This document shows positions 55,656 through 61,614 of a stretch of DNA of 64,000 nucleotides, in pieces (within the stretch, counting starts at the first letter, position 1; each line of letters starts with the position of its first letter). The stretch spans positions 248,001-312,000 of the forward strand of contig NZ_AP026678.1 of NCBI RefSeq assembly GCF_025998815.1, read 5' to 3'. The translations under genes and the position numbers were made by a program. Under the pieces are notes generated by a model. It saw nothing but the letters and a program-made list of their open reading frames with translations, did not search any database and was not told the origin of the DNA. The DNA is from Ignavibacterium sp. (GTDB lineage Bacteria > Bacteroidota > Ignavibacteria > Ignavibacteriales > Ignavibacteriaceae).

Positions 55656-55809
55656 CCCGCCTGAATACTTTTTTAACTCTCTGATATCTTCAAATGGTAA
55701 CTTCATTTCTTAGGTAAATTAGATTGAAAGGAATTTGTCATTCCTGTTTCACGGTTTATCGGATGAGGAATGTAAAACTGAATTGTTGAATGCCTGAATT
55801 GGATAATTG

Positions 55810-55941
55810 CCACGCTCTTCAGAGCGTGGAAAAAGTAAACTCTAATAATATGGACTTTAGTCTAGATACTTTCTATTGTTTATTGGGCTAAAGCCCGGTG
55901 TTTTTTCTGGAATTATATTTTCACCGGCATAAATGCCGGTG
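55810..55941. repeat. Cluster of three REP-like palindromes
   Basis: Within the 421-bp gap before the integrase: CCACGCTCT/AGAGCGTGG (55810-55829), GGGCT/AGCCC (55885-55896) and CACCGGCAT/ATGCCGGTG (55922-55941). Each is a short perfect hairpin. The combination resembles REP elements moved by RAYT transposases in related genomes. No gene is seen in the rest of the gap. Confidence 0.6.
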
Positions 55942-56076
55942 CAATTAGAATTAATAACAAATGAACCAATTTGTTTATCCAACTTTACTTGCCTTTAGAC
56001 AAATAAAAATTTTGAAAATAATATTGAAATAAAACAATAATTTTTTTAAGTTCAATCAGACAAAAAAAGAATTCCT

Positions 56077-57084
56077 TTGCACGGAATAAAACAAAATATT
56101 TTTCCTGCTGCTGTAAATCCTCCCCAACAACAAGTTAAACCAAAATTGCTTGATCAGGTAAGGAATGTAATGAGGGTAAATCACTACAGCAAAAAGACAG
56201 AAGAAGCATATATAAACTGGATAAAAAGATTTATTTTATTCCATAATAAGCGTCATCCAATAGATATGGGCGCTGAAGAAATTAAGTCATTCATTAATAA
56301 CCTCGTAACTAATTATCATGTCTCATCCGCTACGCAAAATCAGGCATTGCAGGGAATATTGTTTCTTTACAAAAACATTTTAAATAAAGATGTTGGCTGG
56401 ATTGAAAATATTAAACACTCAACAAGAGTAAAACACCTGCCTGTTGTTTTATCCAAAAGAGAGGTTGCTAGAGTATTTGATAATCTTGAAGGAACTAATA
56501 AACTGATTGTTTCATTACTTTATGGCAGTGGTTTAAGATTATCCGAAGCCTTAAAGCTAAGAATAAAGGATATTGATTTCGACTATAAGCAAATATTAGT
56601 CAGGGATGGTAAAGGTGAGAAAGACAGACACACAATTCTTCCCGATTCTGTAATTTCGGAATTAAAGAAACATTTAAATAAAGTTTACTTAAAACACAAA
56701 GATGATTTAAAGAATGGAAAAGGCGAAACAATCCTTCCTTATGCATTAAAGAAAAAATATCCGAATGCAGGCAAGGAGTTTGGATGGCAGTATGCATTTC
56801 CTGCGGATAAATTCATAAAAGATAATGATAGTGGTTTAATAACCAGATGGCACATTCACGAAAGTACTGTACAGCGTGCAGTAAAAGATGCTGTTAAAAA
56901 GAGTGGTATAACGAAGCCAGCCAGTCCGCATACTTTCCGGCATTCATTTGCTACACATTTACTTGAAAATGGTTATGATATTAGAACGATTCAGGAACTA
57001 CTTGGACATAGTTCTGTAAAAACAACAATGATTTATACCCATGTTTTAAATAGAGGGCTGGGAGTTAAGAGTCCATTAGACTGA
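56077..57084 (+). CDS. intI: Integron integrase
   Basis: 335 residues, tyrosine recombinase with IntI-specific features. The SAM-like N-terminal domain contains HYSKKTEEAYINWIKRFI and FHNKRHPIDMG. Catalytic residues are R154 (GSGLRLSEAL), a Lys in VRDGKGEKDRH, H285/R288 (HTFRHSFATHLL), H311 and Y320 (MIYTHVLNRG). The extra integron-integrase domain is present at ~211-260 (LPYALKKKYPNAGKEFGWQY ... DSGLITRWHI), absent from XerC/D, and the end GVKSPLD is also typical. It recombines attI with attC. Start TTG at 56077 is uncertain; no ATG lies upstream in frame. No clear LexA site was seen in the AT-rich leader. Confidence 0.92.
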   Translation: MHGIKQNIFPAAVNPPQQQVKPKLLDQVRNVMRVNHYSKKTEEAYINWIKRFILFHNKRHPIDMGAEEIKSFINNLVTNYHVSSATQNQALQGILFLYKNILNKDVGWIENIKHSTRVKHLPVVLSKREVARVFDNLEGTNKLIVSLLYGSGLRLSEALKLRIKDIDFDYKQILVRDGKGEKDRHTILPDSVISELKKHLNKVYLKHKDDLKNGKGETILPYALKKKYPNAGKEFGWQYAFPADKFIKDNDSGLITRWHIHESTVQRAVKDAVKKSGITKPASPHTFRHSFATHLLENGYDIRTIQELLGHSSVKTTMIYTHVLNRGLGVKSPLD

Positions 57085-57156
57085 ATAGGATTGGGATGAT
57101 AGATATGCAAAGGATATTTTTAAATAGTTACTTTACGAACAAAAAACAAAGATATT

Positions 57157-57233
57157 GGAACGTAGACCTGCAGCTGCACGCATATCTACGTTCCCTAACT
57201 AATAATTCTGTGCAGTATAAGTAATAGTTATAC
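57157..57233 (+). other. Candidate attI recombination site
   Basis: Between the intI stop and the first cassette. GTATAA (57215-57220), a 7-nt spacer and TTATAC (57228-57233) form inverted boxes like the L and R boxes of attI1, and the R box reads GTTATAC (57227-57233), identical to the 3' end of the attC below. Upstream lies a 10-bp inverted repeat GGAACGTAGA/TCTACGTTCC (57157-57166, 57185-57194) around the palindrome TGCAGCTGCA, which may be accessory. Cassette 1 starts after the G of the R box. Confidence 0.65.
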
Positions 57234-57261
57234 TTACTCAGAAAGAAAAAAGGTAACGGTG

Positions 57262-57303
57262 ATGAAACAACAAAAAAAATTTTATTCAACGGGTTTTATA
57301 TAA
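57262..57303 (+). CDS. Conserved 13-codon micro-ORF at the start of cassette 1
   Basis: Encodes MKQQKKFYSTGFI followed by TAA, in a leader shared with cassette 2, where the product is MEQQKNFYSTGFV. Frame, length and stop position are kept despite six substitutions. AAAAGGTAACGGTG precedes the ATG as a possible ribosome site. It may act as a translated leader like ORF-11 of attI1, or be the relic of a common cassette 5' end. Confidence 0.5.
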   Translation: MKQQKKFYSTGFI

Positions 57304-57352
57304 AATATAGAATTAAAGATTATAATAATTTTCAAAAAATAACGAGGAACAA

Positions 57353-57928
57353 ATGAAAAATATACTTTTCGTTCTTATAAGTGTATTTATTATTAATGAA
57401 CTTGCTTTTTGTCAAGAGGCATTATTTTCAAGGCGTTATGATTCAGATAAAAAACCGAATTTGCTCTATAATACATTTATAAATGATTTTGAACATAACG
57501 ACCTTGGGCACTGGTTTGGAGTTAGATTTGGTACTCAAACTAAACCTAGTGATTTAAAAGATAATTGGAAATTTTATGAATGGTGGGCTTTAACAACTTT
57601 ATATGAATATCGCTTCAACAGAACATTTTCTCTTTTTACTGGACTTAATTTATTCAATAATAAATACTATAAAAATCAAATAGAAGGTTATATCGAGCCT
57701 GGGATAAAATTAAGACACCATTTATTAAATCAACTACGGCTAACAGCTGATGTTGGCATTGCTTTGGGGCGTATTAATCCAAGCGGAATCGATTTACCAA
57801 TAGGTCTGGGTTTAGAATTAGATATCAGTAAAAGTTTTATTATAAGCATAAATGCTAAAACTTTTATAATTCCAGATTATGGTTATTGGCTAAGTGCTGG
57901 TATTAATTACAAACTTTTCGATTATTAA
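57353..57928 (+). CDS. Small outer-membrane beta-barrel-like protein in cassette 1
   Basis: 191 residues: signal peptide (MKNILFVLISVFIINELAFC), then alternating strands with aromatic girdles (TTLYEYRFNRTFSLFTGLNL, LRLTADVGIALGRINPSGI, LSAGINYKLFDY with an aromatic C-terminal residue). No known family. ATG follows CGAGGAAC. Eight bp plus an RBS separate it from the large phospholipase-like gene, so they are co-expressed; it could be an envelope partner or a protective protein for that enzyme. Confidence 0.7.
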   Translation: MKNILFVLISVFIINELAFCQEALFSRRYDSDKKPNLLYNTFINDFEHNDLGHWFGVRFGTQTKPSDLKDNWKFYEWWALTTLYEYRFNRTFSLFTGLNLFNNKYYKNQIEGYIEPGIKLRHHLLNQLRLTADVGIALGRINPSGIDLPIGLGLELDISKSFIISINAKTFIIPDYGYWLSAGINYKLFDY

Positions 57929-57948
57929 AATTAGAATTGGAGAATCAA

Positions 57949-60798
57949 ATGAACAACAAAATCTATAAATACATTTTATTATCATTTTTCTTTTTGAACT
58001 CACTGGTATACGCCCATAAAGAGTGGGTTCATCAACATCAAGTTAGACAAGCTTATCTTTTATTAAAACAACAATTAGGTTTCGATGTTGCAATATTACA
58101 AAACCATTTGGGATTTAACCACAATGGGGAAGGCCCTGGGCCATTTTTAGGATGTAGTATCGTACAAGGTGCTTGGGAAGAAGATTTATATGATCCTGTT
58201 TGGGAGGTTGGTGGATTAATGTTAGGTCCTTGGAGTTATTGTGGATGGGACGCTTCTTCAACTCATTTTTGGAATGCTGATGCGGGGGACAACTCTACTA
58301 TAAATATTCCTTCAGATTTAAACGATTGTCCTTTACCTGGTGGGGAAATTCCAAATGCATATTGGAAAGCAATGCATTACATTTATGGCGGTTGGGTAAT
58401 AAAATGGAAACCACAAAATGGTTATACTTTTACTGCTTCAAACGGACATACTTATAGATTTGAAAAGCAAGTATTAGAGTATCCAATGGTAGTTACATTT
58501 TATTATAATTCTTTGGTTGACCTTTATAAAAATGGTAACATAGTCTTTGTACAGTATCCTAAATCTAACTTTAGAATATATAATGTTACATTAAAAAAAT
58601 ATGTCTCGATAAGTGGAAATTTTCCAATCCCAGCCGGGATGAGAAATCTTTTCGTCTGGGAAATATTGGGTAGGACTGCTCATTTATTAGGAGATATGTC
58701 AGTACCTGCTCACGTTAAAAATGATGTACATCCCTGTCACGTTCAAATTCCACTTAATTCTAATGGAACTATCTATAATGAGGGCGACACTTATGAACTT
58801 CATATAGGTGGTCTAGTCGGCGGCAGCAATCCTAACTGTAATGATCCTCAGTCAATTTTTCCAGCACAAAATGTCACGTGGGCTGATGCATTAAATCAAG
58901 GCGGTTTCATAAACGTCTTTGGTAAAGAAAACCCGATTCGTTATTTATTCTATACAACTAATCAATTAGCTGACCATTTTGGTAGTCTATCTACAAAAGA
59001 AAACCCCAGCTTTGATCCTCAACGTTGGTATCCTGGTGACAATAATTATTCTGTTCAGTTTGGAAATGATTATTATTCAGAATTTCAACAATTAATTAAC
59101 ACTATGGGCTCACCTGTTACTAATATCAGTGATTTTCCTCCTAGCATTGATGCGACAACCAATACTGCATTCGTCTATGGTATCAGAGCAATCGCTGGTT
59201 TATTCCATTGGTTTGCTAAAGAATGTGATATTTTATACGCACCAGTCGTTGCACCAATAATTGCCAATTTCACTCAATCACCAAATCCATTATATCGTGG
59301 CAATAGCGGGTCGGTAACTTGTAATCTTTCACAAGGAAATGGCAGCTTGAATTTTAATTGGTCAATCGTTTCTGGTAACACCGGTTTTTCAATTTCAAAT
59401 ACAAATTCTCAAACTGTTTCCCTTCATTACAGTAGTACAGATGCAATTGAGAAATCAATTACAGAAAATATTTCATCTCCGAAAGAGACGCCAATAGAAG
59501 GGCCAACCGGCGCAGTACTTAAATGCAAAGTTTGGAATAGTGCCGGCAATGATTCGGCAAATGTTTTTATAAATCTTGCAACAACACCGCACGGCTGTCC
59601 GTTTGTTTATACGTGGAACGGAGAAACCTGGGTTGAGGACAATAACATCTTACCTCAAAGTCAAGACCCGGATTTACTTGGACAAGATGTAACAGATTTC
59701 TATCAGCTCTACACAAAACCAATTTTAGATGAAGGGAAATACTATCTTGCAGTTGGCGAGTTTGAAGAAGAAATATCTTACCTAGACCAACTGAAGCTGC
59801 TTGTAGTTGACCATCCTCAAGAAACATTTATAACAGTTGATGACAACGGAGAAATAATTCAATTTGCAAAACCGGCATATTTTGCAAACGCACAACTTGA
59901 TTCGATTGATGTTTACAAAAAACTTATTGGATTAGACAGCATAAAAGCAGAAGTAAGCATAGACGACACATTAAGTCTATCGTTTGAAGATGTCAGCGTA
60001 GGAACAGAGAAATGGTTACTGGTAATAGGTCAACAACAACCGATTTACAAAGACAAAATATCTGGAAGTATTCTGGGCGGCGTTAAGGAAAACACAGCAG
60101 AATTTTCATCATTCCGGTTAAGGAAGAATCCAACCTATCAATGGATTTTAGTGCCTGATGGAAATTCAAGTTCTTTGCAAGTAGATATAGCATTCCAGAG
60201 CGAAGCAGAAATAGATTATACAGAACTAAGTCATAAACTTGAATTGCCCTTTACGGTTTATACTCCACAACTTTTATATGCAGAGCATTCAACATTTGGA
60301 GATGTAACAAGTCTGCTGAACCAAATCGATGAACAATATTCCATTCTTAATACTGACGAAATGATCACCTTAGAATACTCAGCACCGCCAATAAATGAAG
60401 GAATGGAAAGGACATTTATATTTGTTTCAAGCGGCAGATACGAGAGATTAGAAAACAGAATGTTAGCAAAAGGTAAAAGCGATATTGCAAACAAATATCA
60501 ACTAACATCGAATACTGAAAACTCAAATATTGTTTACGAATATGGATTAGGTCAGAACTATCCGAATCCATTTAATCCAGTAACAACAATTAGTTATCAA
60601 ATAAAAGAGCAAGGATTAGTTCAGTTGAAAGTGTATAATCTATTAGGTCAAGAAATCGTAACGCTTGTAAATGATGTTCAAAGCTCTGGAATTTATGAAT
60701 CATTATTTGATGCAAGTAATCTTCCTTCGGGTGTTTATATCTACTCATTAAGAGTGAATGATTTTGTTCAAAATAACAAAATGACTCTATTGAAGTGA
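57949..60798 (+). CDS. Large T9SS-secreted zinc phospholipase C-like protein in cassette 1
   Basis: About 949 residues. ATG 57949 is chosen because GGAG (57939-57942) precedes it and a signal peptide follows (MNNKIYKYILLSFFFLNSLV). Residues ~25-420 resemble the zinc-dependent phospholipase C/S1-P1 fold: HKEWVH at the mature N-terminus, and LGRTAHLLGDMSVPAHVKND with DTYELHI later, carrying metal-ligand His/Asp/Glu. Next come an Ig-like domain (~440-545), a conserved module starting HGCPFVYTWNGETWVEDN, and a T9SS tail (QNYPNPFNPVTTISY ... NNKMTLLK). The C-terminal module is duplicated in the next cassette's protease. The predicted enzyme class is inferred from motifs. Confidence 0.8.
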   Translation: MNNKIYKYILLSFFFLNSLVYAHKEWVHQHQVRQAYLLLKQQLGFDVAILQNHLGFNHNGEGPGPFLGCSIVQGAWEEDLYDPVWEVGGLMLGPWSYCGWDASSTHFWNADAGDNSTINIPSDLNDCPLPGGEIPNAYWKAMHYIYGGWVIKWKPQNGYTFTASNGHTYRFEKQVLEYPMVVTFYYNSLVDLYKNGNIVFVQYPKSNFRIYNVTLKKYVSISGNFPIPAGMRNLFVWEILGRTAHLLGDMSVPAHVKNDVHPCHVQIPLNSNGTIYNEGDTYELHIGGLVGGSNPNCNDPQSIFPAQNVTWADALNQGGFINVFGKENPIRYLFYTTNQLADHFGSLSTKENPSFDPQRWYPGDNNYSVQFGNDYYSEFQQLINTMGSPVTNISDFPPSIDATTNTAFVYGIRAIAGLFHWFAKECDILYAPVVAPIIANFTQSPNPLYRGNSGSVTCNLSQGNGSLNFNWSIVSGNTGFSISNTNSQTVSLHYSSTDAIEKSITENISSPKETPIEGPTGAVLKCKVWNSAGNDSANVFINLATTPHGCPFVYTWNGETWVEDNNILPQSQDPDLLGQDVTDFYQLYTKPILDEGKYYLAVGEFEEEISYLDQLKLLVVDHPQETFITVDDNGEIIQFAKPAYFANAQLDSIDVYKKLIGLDSIKAEVSIDDTLSLSFEDVSVGTEKWLLVIGQQQPIYKDKISGSILGGVKENTAEFSSFRLRKNPTYQWILVPDGNSSSLQVDIAFQSEAEIDYTELSHKLELPFTVYTPQLLYAEHSTFGDVTSLLNQIDEQYSILNTDEMITLEYSAPPINEGMERTFIFVSSGRYERLENRMLAKGKSDIANKYQLTSNTENSNIVYEYGLGQNYPNPFNPVTTISYQIKEQGLVQLKVYNLLGQEIVTLVNDVQSSGIYESLFDASNLPSGVYIYSLRVNDFVQNNKMTLLK
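59241..59800 (+). repeat. Duplicated module, copy 1
   Basis: This 560-bp block aligns with 63441-64000 at a constant offset of 4200 bp, without any insertion or deletion and with about 56 differences by eye (about 90% identity). It encodes the Ig-like domain and the CPFVYTWNGETWVEDN module. Confidence 0.9.
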
Positions 60799-60813
60799 AC
60801 CGTTACAAAAATA

Positions 60814-60845
60814 TAGGGCAAGTAGAAATGCTTGCCCTAAAATTT
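60814..60845 (+). terminator. Hairpin terminator at the end of cassette 1
   Basis: TAGGGCAAG (60814-60822) pairs perfectly with CTTGCCCTA (60831-60839) over an 8-nt loop, followed by AAAATTTT. It lies between the last gene and the attC site. Confidence 0.75.
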
Positions 60846-60855
60846 TAGAGCGTAA

Positions 60856-61045
60856 GTATAACCCGCCAATCAAGCGGACGCCTTTTTTCGCACTTGGCAT
60901 TTCAGTAATTATTGGCTTTGTTCTCCCGTGTATTGGTTATTGTTCAAAGTAGTTCTTTTAAGTAAAAATATTAATAAGTAAAAAGTTGTTGATATTGTTC
61001 GGCATCCTTGTTCTGGGGCGCCGCTTATCGGCTACGCCGTTATAC
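60856..61045 (+). other. attC recombination site of cassette 1
   Basis: Outer boxes GTATAAC (R'', 60856-60862) and GTTATAC (R', 61039-61045) are perfect complements. Inside, AAGCGGACGCC (60872-60882) pairs with GGCGCCGCTT (61017-61026), leaving one unpaired A, the extrahelical-base feature of attC L boxes. CCGCC and GCTACGCC form the unpaired spacers. About 130 nt of variable sequence lies between. R' departs from GTTRRRY at one position (T for R), but matches the attI candidate exactly. Confidence 0.8.
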
Positions 61046-61073
61046 TTACTCAGAAAGAGGAAGGGTAACGGTG

Positions 61074-61115
61074 ATGGAACAACAAAAAAACTTTTATTCA
61101 ACTGGTTTCGTTTAA
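61074..61115 (+). CDS. Conserved 13-codon micro-ORF at the start of cassette 2
   Basis: Encodes MEQQKNFYSTGFV then TAA, the counterpart of the micro-ORF at 57262. The whole leader 61039-61115 matches 57227-57303 with nine differences in 77 nt. AGGAAGGGTAACGGTG precedes the ATG. Confidence 0.5.
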   Translation: MEQQKNFYSTGFV

Positions 61116-61161
61116 TAAACGCATTTACAAAATTTAACCTATTAAAAATTAAGAGGTCTTT

Positions 61162-61596
61162 ATGAAAAAATTTCAAATTATATTTTCTTTAATCTTATCT
61201 ATTCTTTTCACAAGCTGTGTTGACAATACTATTCCAATCGACGATGATATTTGGATTAGTAATGTTTTACCAAACCCTGCTAATATCAACGACACAGTAA
61301 CAGTAGTCATTGATGCTTTGGGAACTGGTAGAAGCATTGGCCCGATTGATTCATTGAGTCAAATTTCGTTAATTCTAACTGCTGGTAAGATTTTCCAAGA
61401 ACAAAAAGTGACTGGTTATAGAATTGGCAATCGTATTCTCGGTGATTTTCGTTACTATAATTTTTTGGACACGCTTCGCGGCACTCAATTTATCCAATTC
61501 GCAGTTACAGATAGTACACTGACAAGCAGTAAAGTGAATGTGGGGTTGAAAGACTATCTTATTAAAAGTGATATCGTTCTTACGATAAATAAATAA
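61162..61596 (+). CDS. Small lipoprotein in cassette 2
   Basis: 144 residues with a lipoprotein signal (MKKFQIIFSLILSILFTSC; Cys of the lipobox at residue ~19). The mature part looks like an Ig-like or beta-sandwich domain (VLPNPANINDTVTVVIDALG, FIQFAVTDSTLTSSKVNVGL). No known family. It follows AAGAGGTC and precedes the subtilase gene by 18 bp, the same place the barrel protein holds in cassette 1. Confidence 0.7.
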   Translation: MKKFQIIFSLILSILFTSCVDNTIPIDDDIWISNVLPNPANINDTVTVVIDALGTGRSIGPIDSLSQISLILTAGKIFQEQKVTGYRIGNRILGDFRYYNFLDTLRGTQFIQFAVTDSTLTSSKVNVGLKDYLIKSDIVLTINK

Positions 61597-61614
61597 TCTA
61601 CTTGGGAGTAAAAA

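Noticed and set aside
56077-57084. XerC/XerD or phage integrase
   Set aside because: The IntI-only insert (LPYALKKKYPNAGKEFGWQY region) and the GVKSPLD end, plus attC downstream, identify an integron integrase.
57157-57194. Inverted repeat as a terminator of intI
   Set aside because: No T run follows the stem, and the loop is itself a palindrome; more likely part of the recombination region or regulatory.
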